Below, piece by piece: positions 1-15,200 of a stretch of 64,000 nt of DNA. A program made the position numbers and the translations under genes. The stretch's first letter is position 1; every line of letters starts with the position of its first letter. The notes below the pieces were generated by a model that had not been told where the DNA came from, searched no databases, and saw nothing but the letters and a program-made list of their open reading frames with translations. Source of the DNA: Aptenodytes patagonicus (Eukaryota > Chordata > Aves > Sphenisciformes > Spheniscidae); the NCBI RefSeq assembly GCF_965638725.1, contig NC_134950.1:144513636-144577635 (forward strand), read 5' to 3'.

Positions 1-109
1 ACTATGTTAAAAGGAGACTGAGATGTACTGACAATACTGTTTTCTGTATGGTTATCATTTGTAGTAACATGCAAATGTTTCATAGCAGAAGGGAAAAAAA
101 AAATCTTAC

Positions 110-266
110 CGTTTGCTTTCTTCTGGACTATCTGAGGCCATATAGCTAAGGTGGCATAAATGATCATAAACCAGACAGTGACTAATGGCACAAAGTAGTA
201 GAACTGGTAAGGTCGGTCCATCACTATGCACAGTACCACGACCAAGAAATTGAGACGAAATAAAAC
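110..266 (-). CDS. CASD1: CASD1 exon 12 (last exon in window)
   Basis: 157 nt, residues 494-545 plus one base, [20 protein letters not shown] through [13 protein letters not shown]. Two membrane helices flank a DRPYQFYYF loop. Acceptor CCTTCCAG, donor AACG|GTAAGA; the next exon is before base 1. Confidence 0.95.
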
Positions 267-3200
267 CTGGAAGGAGTCAGAGGAGAGAAGACAGAGGATA
301 TATAAACTGGGAGGCAAAGCTAAGAGAGACAGGGGGCATGTTTCTTTAGCGCTATACGAAAATATCTATGTATTTTACTTCTCACATGCTGATTATATTT
401 CAGTTGAAACACGGGTAAGTATCTCGGGATACATCAATAATGCAATATAAGACTGCAGGCTGATTATGTAGTACTGGACCTGTCCTACGCTGGCCTACTT
501 GGGTAGAGATAGCAATGAAAATAGGGTAAAACAGAAGTGACTCTGGGCTGGGGACCGAGTATTCCTGTTGCTGGATGCTGTTAATGCCTCTCCACTTTCA
601 CTCCCATAGCACCTGGGCTAGCTCAGTTAAAGCTAGGGTAATGTCATTATCAGTGCTGCAGTTAGGCTGTAGTCATACGTTTAATAAGGATGATGACCTG
701 AGTTACATGACAATATAACACTTAACAGCAATTAAAGATTTATTTTTATTTTTATTTTTTTAACTGCTACAGCACACACTGCAAAACTTGGGAGGGAAAC
801 CACAAAAAAAGGTATGCTCTCCAGTACCGTTATGGTGTGAAAATTCATTTTCTTTATTAACAAATGTAGGCTCCAATACACTGTCTTTGGAAAAGAAAAC
901 AACTCATAGAATCAATACAGCTGACCGGAAAGTATTTGTTTTCTCCCTATTTTGCATTTTGATCTGAAAACTCAAACCCATAAATGAAAAGGCTTTTGGA
1001 CCAAGAAAACCACCAGTTTTTCAATAATAATAAAAAAAAACCCTGCATATTTGTTTTTCAAAGGAAGCAGATACATCTGATACGTTTGTGAAATTTTCAT
1101 GTTTCTAAAGAAAAACAGTAGACGGGTATGGTATTTCTGACCATATTCCATATATCAAATGTTTAAACATACTGTTACACAGAACTAACTGTCTCAACAA
1201 AAAAAAAAAACCAACCCAACAAATTCTCAGTTGAAAATGAAAGAAAAAGTAATGTACAACATTTGGCGATACTTTGCTATGTCTTGAAAGTGGTAACAAA
1301 TACTACAGCGATGCCTCTTGTTCATGTATTAGTAATCTACTTCGATGCGAAACAGTTGGATACTTAATAAAATAGCAACGTGAAGAGTTTCTTTAATGGA
1401 TCCAAAAGATCACTCATCTGAAGGACAGAAAGATACCACAAGTGCTTTGGGACACTATTAATGGCCCCAATTAACCAACCAAAAGTTTTTCATTTCACCA
1501 ACAAGTGAAGAAAAAATCCAAAATGCATACAAAAATTAAAAGCTTTCACAATTTAAGCAAGTGGAAATGACTTCAATTTAAATCGGAGACGAGACAACAT
1601 TTGTTCCATCTACATAAAGACTTGCCACGCTGGGAGCAAGCAAACCAATGTGCTGAATAACTTGCTGAATAATTACCTTTATTCACAGAAGAGAACAAAA
1701 AAAGAAATTATGTGCACAACTGCCTCTTGGTTTCATCAAACATTTATCTACTTGTATAAAGAAAACTCTAATAGAAACATGCTAAAAATTAAAAAAAAAC
1801 CCCAAACACACGGGGAAAATATCAACATGGAACAGACTGATGTTGTAAAAACAAGGCAAGAGAAGCAAAATGAAGTATTTCCAGTGGCTAATTTGGGAAA
1901 ACCATCATTTTTTTGCCAACAGGGGAGAGCAGATGAGAACATTCACAGCACCTATCTATTCTCAATAGTAACTGGAGAAAGGCTGTACCAGAGGGCGATT
2001 CAGAACTATCCACGTAAACCTCTTACTCACCAGTGATTATAGAATAAATCTAGGAAGACTTAGCAAATAAATTTGTTGTCAATGATACCCCTCTTTACTG
2101 CCAGCCAGCCTGCCTGGATCATTACTTATATATTGCCATATATTGTAAATTGCTACTGCAATGAAAACTCCGTTGCTATATATTGGAAAATGTTTGTCTT
2201 GATATTTTAAAGGCTACATACTTATATTTTTTATATTGCAAGTATCATTTATATGCTATATAGAATCATAGAATCATTGAGGTTGGAAAAGACCTCTAAG
2301 ATCATCAAGTCCAACCGTCAACCCAACACCACCATGCCCACTAAACCATGTCCCTAAGTGCCTCATCTACTCGTCTTTTAAATACCTCCAGGGATGGGGA
2401 CTCCACCACTTCCCTGGGCAGCCTGGTCCAATGTTTAACCACTCTTTCAGTAAAGAAGTTTTTCCTTACATCCAATCTAAACCTCCCCTGCTGCAACTTG
2501 AGGCCATTTCCTCTTGTCCTATCGCTTGTTACTTGGGAGAAGAGACCGACACCCACCTCGCTACAACCTCCTTTCAGGGAGTTGTAGAGAGCGATGAGGT
2601 CTCCCCTCAGCCTCCTTTTCTCCAGGCTAAACAACCCCAGTTCCCTCAGCCGCTCCTCATCAGACTTGTTCTCCAGACCCCTCACCAGCCTCGTTGCCCT
2701 TCTCTGGACACGCTCCAGCACCTCAACGTCCTTCTTGTAGTGAGGGGCCCAAAACTGAACACAGGATTCGAGGTGCGGCCTCACCAGGGCCAAGTACAGG
2801 GGCACGATCACTTCCCTACTCCTGCTGGCCACACTATTGCTGATACAGGCCAGGATGCCATTGGCCTTCTTGGCCGCCTGGGCACACTGCCGGCTCATGT
2901 TCAGCCGGCTGTCGACCAACACCCCCAGGTCCTTCTCTGCTGGGCAGCTTTCCAGCCACTCTTCCCCAAGCCCGTAGCGCTGCATGGGGTTGTTGTGGCC
3001 GAAGTGCAGGACCCGGCACTTGGCCTTGTTGAACCTCACACACTTGGCCTCGGCCCATCGATCCAGCCTGTCCAGGTCCCTCTGCAGAGCCTTCCTACCC
3101 TCGAGCAGATCAACACTCCCGCCCAACTTGGTGTCATCTGCAAACTTACTGAGGGTGCACTCAATCCCCTCATCCAGATCATTGATAAAAATATTGAACA

Positions 3201-6200
3201 AGACCGGCCCCAGAACTGAGCCCTGGGGAACACCGCTCGTGACCGGCCGCCAACTGGATGTAACTCCATTCACCACGACTCTCTGGGCCCGGCCGTCCAG
3301 CCAGTTTTTGACCCAGCGCAGAGTACACCTGTCTAAGCCGTGAGCCGCCAGCTTCTCTAGGAGAATGCTGTGGGAGACGGTGTCAAAGGCCTTGCTGAAG
3401 TCCAGGTAGACCACATCCACAGCCTTTCCCTCATCCACTAGGCGGGAAACAAATACAATATGTTTGTATTAGATAAATATTACTGATTAAACAGGTCAGA
3501 TTACATAGAAACAACAGCCATTTTGAATGTGCAAACCTTTGTTAAGTAATCTTGTATCACATTACTTAGGGAGTACAGATATATTATGGGTATTTTGTTA
3601 TCTGAACAAATTTCTTTATAAAAACGGTAAGTAGATATTCTTACCTGACACACTCTGTATACACCAAAGTCCCCTTTTATCCAAAAATATGAGAAGTGTC
3701 CATAACCTGTTTGGAACAGATATGCAGCAACCAGAACTCGAATGTGCATGTACACAGGCAAAAACTGTTGAGAAAAATAAAGTACCTTTCATAAATGGCC
3801 ACGTAAATGCTTTCGATTTTCCTTTCTTCCCCCCTATTTTACGTTTTTTCTGCATTGCAGTAAATCAGGTTTAACTAAGAAAAGAAACATTATGCTGCAT
3901 TTCCCTGTTTCTTACTAAGCTCTTTTGTTGCCCTAACCTCTCTGATGTTAAAATGAGTTTCTGTTATTTATTGCTTTAAACTGTCCATATTCTGTAACCA
4001 GTTAAAAGAGAGTTAAGAAAGGATCTTTGAGGGCTTACCTTCAGCAGTTTCAAGTTCTGAACATAAAAATGAAGTGTTGCTAGCAATTAAAAATAAACTA
4101 ACATAATATTCTACATGGAGGAAACAAGTATATTTTTTCATTAGCTAAGTAATGCATAAAATGCTCTTATCAATGAAATCTACACTTAGAGAGAAAAACT
4201 AATTCTGCTAATACCATTTTTAAAACTACAGGAACAATAGCATGAGTTATTCATGCTATTCAACTCTAATACGCATTTGCACTATCTTTCTTTTGAAGTA
4301 ACACACCCAAATTGCATTCCCACTTAAAAAAAAATAGGAAATTCAAATCACTTACTGTGCTTGCTCCAGAGATATGATAAATCAAAATAACAAGTTGCAT
4401 CCAGCCCTTCCATTCATCAGTCTGTTCTCTATTTAACACTTTAGTCTAATGCAAAACAAAACAAGAGTGTTGCTATTCCAAAAAGTACAACGAACATCTA
4501 CAAAATGAGGAGAAAAAGTTCAAAACAATAAACCACTTTAAGGGTAAATAGGTCTCAACTGTAAAAGACTTCTGTCTAGTGGACACAGGTCTACCAGATT
4601 TTAACGTGCTCTACACTCTCTTGTATCTGAGCTATGCTCACTTCAAATTGGACTGAGTGACAATGGCTAAAAGCGCTCATAGCCATATGCTTTCAAAAAG
4701 CTTTTGCATCTAATTCCATGCAAATGTTATATTGCTTGTGAGTGCATTTTTGCAGATGAGTTACACTGACTTTGAAAATTTAGCTTTCAATATTTAGCAA
4801 TTAGTTATTTACACTCAAATTGGAAAACAACGTTATAAGTAGGATGTCAATGTGATCATTACCTCTTTGGTATTTTCGGTATAAAATACCCCCAAAACCA
4901 AGATATAGACGATTGGTATGAAGAAAGATGAATGTGTATAAAATTTATTTTCCTTCATGAAAAGATTTGCTCTGTCACATAGATAAAAATAGGTCATGAT
5001 TAGACCAAGTTTGCACAAGGAGTGTAAGAGCATCTCTAAAGTAGAAACATTAGGGGTGCTGATGGCAGGTTTCTTCTCCTCTCCACCTTCCAAATCAGTG
5101 CATGATTTGTTCTTCCGAAAATTATTCCGATGAATTAAATTGATAATTAAATATCCGATAATGGACAAAGTAAAGAAACAGAAAGCTAACTTCTGTATCA
5201 GAGTGAGAGGAGGCTGAGGCTGGCAGCAGGAGCCATCAATGGGCTTCATTATCTTATTGCAGTAGACATTCATAAGAATCATCGCGTTCTGTCAAAGAAA
5301 CAGGCAGTTTTGTCAATTAATCTCTAATAAAAAAGTTAACATTTTCATCGTAAGAAATTTTCTTCTAGATCATGCATTGACATAAAACATATGCAATTCT
5401 CCCTTACCATTACACAGACAAAATTTCACAGTAACCCCATATACCTAGTTGCATTCAACAGTACAGTCAAAACATCTCTTCCAACCAGGAAACCTTTGAG
5501 CTTCTTGAGGTAAGCAAAAAGAGCTAATCCTAATCCTTACAGAAGGGTTCTCTCTACTGGCTATAAAAGGAGCTATACTGAGCTAAATGGACTATAAATG
5601 AAAAACAGCTCACAAACTTGGGTCCTAAAGGGGCACGGTAATTAAAGTCTCTAAAACATGACAAAGAGACTGAAACCTGTGGTTAAATGATATTTAGTTC
5701 ATCCAGTACCTGAAAGCAACTGAAACCTGCAAAGGAGTTGGCACTCCATGCAACCACGAAGGTGTATATTGTGTGTTTTCTTACCCTTTTCATACTCCTT
5801 ACTAAACAAAATTATATGGGCACATAGGGGAAAATTTAAGACTTATTTCTTAGCACTGCTTTACAAATCATTATCACTCTAACTCGTTCATACGGATGAA
5901 GGCACAAAATTTGCACTCAGAATCTAAAAGATCTAGCGGATTAACAGCTATTTTAAAATAGCTATGCATTAATGTGTTTGCTATTATGTTTTTTAAACAT
6001 CCTATATAACTGACTGCCCTCCCACCCATTGAGATCTTCTGAAAAAAATTTTCTGAAGAATGTGCAGCTCCTCATTACATTCATATTGTCTGCCATTTCA
6101 GAACATTCACTTAAAATCTTGTTTTACTATTATTACTTTTTGATGTTGACCAGTGATAAAAACACTTACTGTATCTCTGCTTGATTCGGGGAGATGCAGG

Positions 6201-9200
6201 CCATCTGCAGACTTCATGATAGTTTCTTGTGCTATCAATTTTGATACACTGAACACTTTAACTTTAGCTTTGGAATTTCGGGAGCTGCTGTTCAGAATAC
6301 GAACAGCTGCTTCATTATAAGCATCTATTTTCTCATTAGTGATCATCTTCCGACTTTCACTCAGCATATCTTCATAAACAGGGTCTGAATTTGAAAGGAC
6401 AAAGAACAGGCACATTAATCTTCTACTTGACAAATACTTAGCTCAAGTTGTACAGGCTACTTTCATTTAGGTAGCCACAATTGTTTAATGGTACAGAAAA
6501 AATGTACAATGAGGAATGAGTGACTGTTACAGTAACTAGAGTAGTAACGAGAGTTGTTTATGATGAAATGTTCTTATCGCCATTCCCTAGTCATGCATAT
6601 GTACTTATAGATTAGAAAGCTTTAGCCAGACATGAATGCCTGTTTAACTTCCCCAAACCCATGAAGAACGTATAATGCTGGAGTGCAGAGCTGCTTATGC
6701 CTTCTCTCAGCAATGGAATCCCCCAAGGAAAGACTCCAAAGCCAAGAGGACAGAAGATAGACAGCAGAATAGACATGTGGGGGGAAAAAAAAAAAAAAAA
6801 TCTCTCAAACCCTCTAGTTACTGCAGAAGAAACCAGCTTCTCATTTCTCTAAGTCATAGTCCATAAGCATATTCCACTTGCTCCTGTTGATTCCAGTTTA
6901 ACTGATGGCAGAATTTCAGTTTTTCGGAAGAATGGACCACCACTTAATTGCCTGCAGGCTTCAGAAATTACGTAGAGCTTAACACAAAGCTATACGGAAT
7001 TTTAGATCAAAAGGTCAGCTGGAGATCAGTAAGTTGCTATGAAAAGCTACTGATGTTCATAACTCTGGTGAAACACATTACGAGCTGTAAGTTGATTTAC
7101 TTTAGCTACCTCAATGCCTACTTTTGGACAACCAATGCTAGACAACTCTGTGTGTACAGGCTGCTTTTCCTCTTATTCGTTCCATTAAAGAGCTCAGAGA
7201 TGACTTAAATGGACTGGATCTTTATCAACAGAATGCTGGGACATGTCTGACAGCTAACTGTTTCTGTTATAGATAAACATGGTTTTGAAAGGAATGCAAG
7301 AAGATTGTTGATTCAGGTTAACCTCTAGAACCATCTTTGATAGGAACTTGGATATGACTGTAAGGGTACAGCTGGGTATATTCCTATCAGGGCTCAAAAT
7401 CTGCCTATGTTTCTAACTGAGGTGATAATCTAAAATGCCGTATTCTACGGCAGATAAACCAGGAAACGCATTCTACCTATGAGCTCATTGTTCAGTGTCA
7501 GAGACATACCTTAGGTTTTATTGAAGAAAAGCAAAAGAATGTAAGCGTGGTGCCGTAAGAAAAATATCACAGACTCATTTTCAACCATGATTTCTGGCGC
7601 CTAACCTTAACTCATCAGTGCTCAAGTGTACAGAAGCAAGTTTCATCCTAGAGACTTAAATTCTCTGTATTCTCTAGAGTACATCTATTCATTCTAGACA
7701 CACACAGAGGATGCACTCGTTGAACCTCTCCTATTATTTATGTAATCTGAAAATTTAATTGAACACAAACACAGGAATACAGCTGTTTTATGCACTTGTG
7801 TTCTTGACTCCCAGGAGGCACGTATGGAGCACAGCACAGGGAGAATAAACCTGGCATATTGAGTCTGAGAGTAAGCTAACAAAGAATTAAGAGTTCAGAA
7901 GGCAAAAGATTTTCCTGAGAGCACTTTAAAATCTCCATCACTAGTAACAGCTAGTTAGGTACCAGCTAGTTAAGGTTGCAAGAAAGGCCAGAACGGAATT
8001 CAACCAACAGCCTTTTTACTCTGCAAGTAAGCAATATGGACTAAGTTTTCCGTATCCTACAAGATAATGATTCAACAGACAGTGACAGTACAATTGTTAC
8101 CTACTGTTCATTACTTTACCTTGTAAGACCCAGTAAACATCACTATTTTTTGCTAATTTTTCCAAAAGAGGTGCAATTGAAGTGATATTGATTTTATATT
8201 GTGTGAGGGCTTCGTTGCTGCCATTGTGAATCTTGATAGACCACTGGAGAAACAAAGAAAGAGATTCAGAACCTGTATGTCAGAAGACCCTTAATTAACT
8301 GATTCCATTGCTCCGTTAGTAGCTATTTTTCATTATTTCTATAAAGCTAGATTATTTCTTTAGTCTTTGCTTTTAAAGTGCTAAAAAATTTCTTTTTGAA
8401 CAAGCAGCTGTCTAGACAGATAATTACATTCAAACAGATCATTTAAATACGGAGTATATAATATTCAACTTAATGCGTATTTGATTTTTCATAAATTAAA
8501 TGATGCAAGGTGTTTTAATTAAAAGCCCCATGACTTTGAACAATGATGAAGTAGCAAAGCCAGTCACATTATAAAAAAATCATGGCCAATTCGGTCAATT
8601 TTACTCTAGGAAAACTGACCACAGCGCAAAGCTTGATGGTGGTACTGAGTTCCAATATTTCCATCTGTTTTGCAGATATCCACAAAGAAAAAAAGAGAAA
8701 AAAAAAGGAAAGAAGAGGAGCCATTTTAATTTCTGATTTAATCTTCTGTATGAAATGATTGGGAGAATGCTATAGCTACCCAAGAATGTCTCCTAACTTC
8801 TGAAAAGAATCTCCCACACTGTAGGAAAAAAAGATTTAGCATTTTTTAAAAGTATTACTGTATCTATACTGATTTAGACAAAATCTGTAAAAAAAAAAAA
8901 TTAATAATTTAGCCTGAATGTAGTGAACTCTCTAGTTATTTCTAAATACCAACATAAAAATTTTGATGTAAGCCAAGTACACTGGTTAGTCCACTTCATG
9001 AGAATATTATCGAATATAAACGAATACTTCATGAAACCAAATAACATGCAGCTGCTCTGAGAACTCACACTCTGGAAAAAAAGTAGTTTCTCCCAGTAGC
9101 TAAATCTTTACTCGTGAAACACCTACAGTATTTAAAAGACGTTTTAAGAAGCATATTCTATTCAACAGGAAGCCAGGAACTAAGAAGCAGAGCACTGCAG

Positions 9201-12200
9201 TGACATCCTCAGAGCATCTCCTTTTCCCAGAATAAGCAAGCAACTGAGTTGTGTACTAGCTGGAGCTTCTCCAGCTTGTAAGAGTTTACTTCTACTTATA
9301 AACTGTTATGCAGTTGATGTCTTAAGACAGACATGTCCAGACCGAAGTAGCATGACCAAACCGAGAGCTAAGTTAAAGATACAGGGAAGTTTCAAAATGC
9401 TGACAAGTCCAAGGGCACACATCAGTTTAATCTAGCAGCAGGTTACCACACTAGTGCTAGCCATGGTGATGTTGCTGATGCATCAGATTTTTGAAGCACT
9501 TTATTTTTCTGCAAGTCCCTTAAAATAGGGGATGTTTGTCTTTGGCCAACTCTAGATATCACTATTAATGTTTTGTGTAAATATATTGGTGTTATAAAGA
9601 GCTGAGCATCACATACATATTGTTGGTTTGTATCTCCTGCTGTCCACAAAGGACAACAAGCTACGGCTAATGTATATATATAATTAAAAGGAATTATTTA
9701 GCTAAGAGTCCTGTAGTTTTGCAACATGACCTCCTGCATGCCAGAACATTATCCATATATAATGGCATTTTCTGTGTGAAGTACGACTCATGCTAGTAAG
9801 ACACGCTAGATTCTCAGACTGAGCAGAGATATTCTAGGCTTACTAAGATTCCTAAAGCTCAATATTTACGTGGATCCTACAGAGGAAGAGAATTTAGGGG
9901 GTTCATCTGTAAGGAAACAAGAGAATTTCTGATCCCTCAGGAAATGTGTGGAAGTCTGCATACACATAGGACCTTCCCCTAAAATTGGGGGAATTCACCC
10001 TAGACTAGCATGCCCAGGAGCATGGAACACATTTTCTCCCTCTACATTTGAGCTGGTATGAATTTATAATAGCTAATGCCTTTCAAATTCCAGTTCCAAA
10101 ATATTTGGACGTAAGGGACATTAAATGTGGAATTAATGAGATGAGCAGTTGTTCGACTCTTGACTCCCAGTACCAGCCAACTACTGGAATAGACTACTTA
10201 GGGGGGGCTGCTGAATTCCTTCCCTGGAAGTTTTAAAGAATTGGTTGACTCTTGTCAAGCGCGACACAGGTGTAACTGATCCTGCCTTGTGGCTAACTGG
10301 TGGGTTAGGAGATCTCTTCAGGTCCTTGTCAGCCCTGTTTTCTGTGATGCTGCAGCTAATAGCAGTGGTGGAAACTTCCAGTGGAACAAGATTCAGGAAG
10401 TGCAATGTCTTTGGTTGCTGAATTATTCTTGTAAAATTCAGGTTTTTGCCCATGTAAGTCTAAAAGAAATATATGCACTCAGAAAGAGCGTTCCAGATTG
10501 GGCCATGCTCAAAAGCAGTATTTTGTGACTGAAGAGAGTTTATTAAAAATGCATCTCAGTTAGTATGCAAGTACTTTTATTTAACTTTTTAAATGAATAA
10601 TCTGCTTTTAACAAAGAGGCTACTTTATTTATTAGCTAGGTTCAAGCAAATCAATGCTTATTAATGAGTATTGCTGCCAAAAAGCAAGTACTGTACATCG
10701 CACAGCTATAATAAAATATATCTGCTATTTCAGAACTACTTGTTATAACAGAAAATTCACTGAGAGTATATTTTTTATTATAAATTGGGTTTAATAACTT
10801 CATCACGTAACCACCTTGAGAGCATAAAAGTTATGCTACTAGAACTTCCTTCTTTATTAAAATACCCATACATGTATAACTTACCGTGGCAGCTCCTGCT
10901 ACAATTATATGAGGTTTTGCCACAGAACCCTAAGACACAAAGTAAAAAGAAATTTTGTTTTAAAATATTCACAAATTATACTTATTATTATATCAAGCAA
11001 GTTAATTAAGACATATCTTAATTAACTGTGACTCAACTTGTCCATCAGTTAATGGTTACAAAAGAATAGACTGCAGATATATTACAGAGAACATCAATTT
11101 GTGACATACCAGAATTTTCACATAACAGAATCTGCAAAAGTGCAAAGCATCAATAAGCACTTACAATCATTATCAATTTAGCAGCATAAGTTCTCTTTAA
11201 AAGCTATCTAAACATCTCCTCCTAAGGTCAAGTAAACTGTAGATCATACTATTGAAGTACTTTTTCTCTCAGTGTCTCTCAGCATTCTCAAACGTCTGTT
11301 TGAGCTGTTCAACTGACTGAAGTGACCATAAACACATTGCAAAAACAGAACAAGGACAACAGACAGTTGTTGTCCTTGTTGCCCTGGTCTGAAAGTTATG
11401 TCTAGGACAAGGAACAGAATATGTACTCAAACAGAAGAGTACAAGGAAACAAACAGTGCTGATCACCTCAGTATGAGTTTTGCCTTGGCACAGCAAGGGT
11501 TTAGCAGCTCTCAATTTTTTTTAGTAACCACAGAAAAACGAATGGTAACTTCAGCTATCTTGATGGAAGGTGTCATGCGAGAATGACAAATAGGGTAGCA
11601 AAAGAATCACCAGGGGCCATTGCTAAATCACTCCAGTCTTTTTAAAGGTCAACAAAGAAAGAAAGAAGAAAAATTTGTTGCCAATCTGTAAACATATTAC
11701 TCGTTATCAGAATTACATACATAATTTTATGCTGAATAACATGACAACCTATATCATAACTGAAACGTAAAATAATTAGTACGCAATTTGAGGGAAATAT
11801 TGAAAAAAAAAAAAATCAAGGCATTCTTGACTTTCCAATCGCCTTTGTCCTTCAGTTGGGAACACTCAAATTAACATAGATGTAAAATCATAGAATATCT
11901 CAAGTTGGAAGGGATCCGTAAGGATCAAAAATGTTCGGTCACATAAAAGCGGAGCCATCGCAGACACAGAAGAAGAGAAACATCACATCAGAGTAAAATC
12001 CTTTCAGCTCTTAATAGGATGAATCAACCTGCTCCTAGGAAGTAGGGTTTTTCTGGTTTGGTTTGGGGTTTTTTTGGCCCAAGTGAAGCCATCCTTGTGA
12101 GACCTGGAGATGCCCAGAAACATACACACCAGTAAGCATCCCCCTTTCACTATTTTGATGTTAAATTTCATATCTCTGGTACATAACTGACTGAATATAT

Positions 12201-15200
12201 GTGATATGCTGCAGTTGCTGGACTCCTAGTAATTATAGCTGTGTATATGAAAAAAAAGAAAGGTAGTAGTCCTCAGTCAGCTGCTGTATTTTCCTAAAAT
12301 GAACAGTTTTTTAAGACAAACCTCAGTCCAAGATTTGATACGTTGCCTCATAGAGCCATTAACTTCTGGATACCACAGGAAATCCTGTAAAATAAATGCA
12401 AGCTCACTCTGTAAGCTTAAAGACAAGCAGTAGACTAATAACAAAAAATCAAAAACCAAACGAATTGCCATCAATTCAACTGTGAAAGAAAAACACTTTG
12501 CCCAAAGTGAGATTTCCTTTATAGTTAGCATGAAAAGCCTGACATCTCGGCCTAGCATGGAAAACCGAAAGAAAAAAAAAGGAAAAAAAAAACCCAAACC
12601 CTTTGCCCCCATGAAAAAAGAAAAAATTTTCATTTGTAGTTCAGGAGTTGGGATTTCACCAAGAAGGTAATTTTTTTAGCTTCTGCCAAATGGAATGTCC
12701 TTGAGCTTCCAATGCAATCAGGGCTAAAACCAAGCTCACATCTGTAACTTATTTATTACAACTTGCTTTTTGCTCAATTTCCCAAAGTTTTTACCAACAG
12801 GGTTTTTTTTTCTTCCAGAACTTTACATAATGTGATTGATAGCTTGAAATCACACTTTTCAAACAAAAATAAATCCTAACATTTCACATTACCACTTCAT
12901 AAATTATTAGCTGTTTAAATCTAATAGTGCTATGGACACTAAATGCAATACCTACTGACATTTTTTTAGATGTCAGGAGTAGTGCCCAACCTTCATCTAG
13001 AAGGACAGTCTAGACTTCGGCTAGTGCTATTATGTCTCCCATCTAGTTACTCCTCAGGTGCAGAACTATCAAAACGACTACAAATACACATTAAAGTGAA
13101 ATGGCAGGGATTACACATGCAGAAACTATTGTGAGGAAATTTTATAATGCAGAATGCAGAAACACTACCAGCAGAGAGGAAATCTCTGTCTTCCACCCAC
13201 ACAGACCTAAAGATTTTGGTAGTTTCCTTGAGTACTGTCAATTCACTATTTGGCAGAATCTGTGAGAGATCAGGCAGCCATCTGCAGTGCTGCAGGATGG
13301 AAGGGTCAGTATGATGACTAGAAAGGGCAAAATTAAACTCTCCACTTGTTCCCAGTGATTTTCTCTTTTGTTGGTCAAGTAATTTCCACATTTAGATTAT
13401 TGGGTCACAGCTATTCTGAATGTCAAAATTCAGCTACCATGCCAATAATGTAAACAGATATACAGCATAAAAACAAGGAAGCAGCAGACTAGAATCACAG
13501 AATAATTTGGGTTGGAAGGGACCTCTAAAGGTCATCTAGTCCAACCCCCCTGCCATGGGCAGGGACATCTTCAACTAGATCAGGTTGCTCAGAGCCCCGT
13601 CCAACCTGACCTGGAATGTTTCCAGGGATGGGGCATCCACCACCTCTCTGGGCAACCTGTGCCAGTGTTTCACCACCCTCAGCGTAAAACATTTCTTCCT
13701 TCTACCTAGTCTAAATCTACCCCCCTTTAGTTTAAAGCCATTCCCCCTTGTCCTGTCACAACAGGCCCTGCTAAAAAGGTTGCCACCATCTTTCTTATAA
13801 GCCCCCTTTAAGTATTGAAAGGCTGCAATAAGGTCTCCCCGGAGCCTTCTCTTCTCCAGGCTGAACAACCCCAACTCTCTCAGCCTTTCCCCATAGGAGA
13901 GGTGTTCCATCCCCCTGATCATCTTTGTGGCCCTCCTCTGGACCCGCTCCAACAGGTCTGTGTCTTTCCTGGGCTGAGGGCTCCAGAGCTGGACGCAGTA
14001 CTCCAGGTGGGGTCTCAGCAGAGCAGAGTAGAGGGGCAGAATCACCTCCCTCCACCTGCTGGCCACGCTTCTTTGGATGCAGCCCAGGATACAACTGGCC
14101 TTCTGGGCTGCGAGCGCACATTGTCGGCTCATATCCAGCTTTTCATCCACCAGTACCCCCAAGTCCTTCTCGGCAGGGCTGCTCTCAATCCCTTCATCCC
14201 CCAGCCTGTATTGATACCGGGGGTTGCCCCGAACCAGGTGCAGGACCTTGCACTTGGCCTTGTTAAACCTCATGAGGTTCACACGGGCCCACTTCTCAAG
14301 CTTGCCCAGGTCCATGTGGATGGCATCCCGTCCCTCTGGCATGTCAACCGCACCACTCAGCTTGGTGTCATCTGCAAACTTGCTGAGGGTGCACTCGATC
14401 CCATTGTCATTGATGAAGATATTAAACAGTACCGGTCCCAGTACGGACCCCTGCGGGACACCACTCATCACCAACCTCCAGCTGGACATTGAGCCGTTGA
14501 CCACTACCCTCTGGATGTGACCATCTAACCAATTCCTCACCCACCAGACAGTCCACCCATCAAATCCATACCTCTCCAGTTTAGAGAGAAGGCTGTTGTG
14601 GGGGACCATGTCAAAGGCCTTACAGAGGTCCAGATGGATGACACCTGTAGCCCTTCCCATGTCCACTGATGTAGTCACTCCATCACAGAAGGCCACTAGG
14701 TTAGTCAGGCAGGACTTGCCCTTGGTGAAGCCATGCTGGCTGTCTCGAATCACCTCCCTGTCCTTAGCAGAGCTTCCAGGAGGACCTGTTCCATGTTCTT
14801 CCCAGGCACAGACGTGAGACTGACTGGCCTGTAGTTCCCCGGGTCTTCCTTTTTTCCCTTTTTAAAAATGGGGGTTATGTTTCCCCTTTTCCAGTCAGTG
14901 GGAACTTCACCAGACTGCCACGACTTCTCAAATACGATGGATAGTGGCTTAGCAACCTCATCCGCCAGTTCCTTCAGGACCTGCGGATGGATCTCATCGG
15001 GTCCCATGGACTTGCGCACCTTCAGGTGCCTTCGATGGTCTCGAACCTGATCTTCTCCCACAGTGGGCAGCTCTTCATTCTCCCAGTCCCTGCCTTTGCC
15101 TTCTGCGGCTTGGGCGGTAAGGCTTGAGCACTTGCCAGTGAAGACCGAGGCAAAAAAGTCATTGGGTGCCTCTGCCTTCTCCGTACCCCGGGTAACCAGG

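Noticed and set aside
1650..2036. 128-codon plus-strand frame in a CASD1 intron
   Set aside because: Lysine- and asparagine-rich AT-biased translation with no motif and no splice or promoter context.
2431..3219. 262-codon plus-strand frame
   Set aside because: Antisense of the CR1 reverse transcriptase; no independent protein features.
13815..14492. 225-codon plus-strand frame and others within 13512-15963
   Set aside because: Antisense shadows of the CR1 ORF2 copy.
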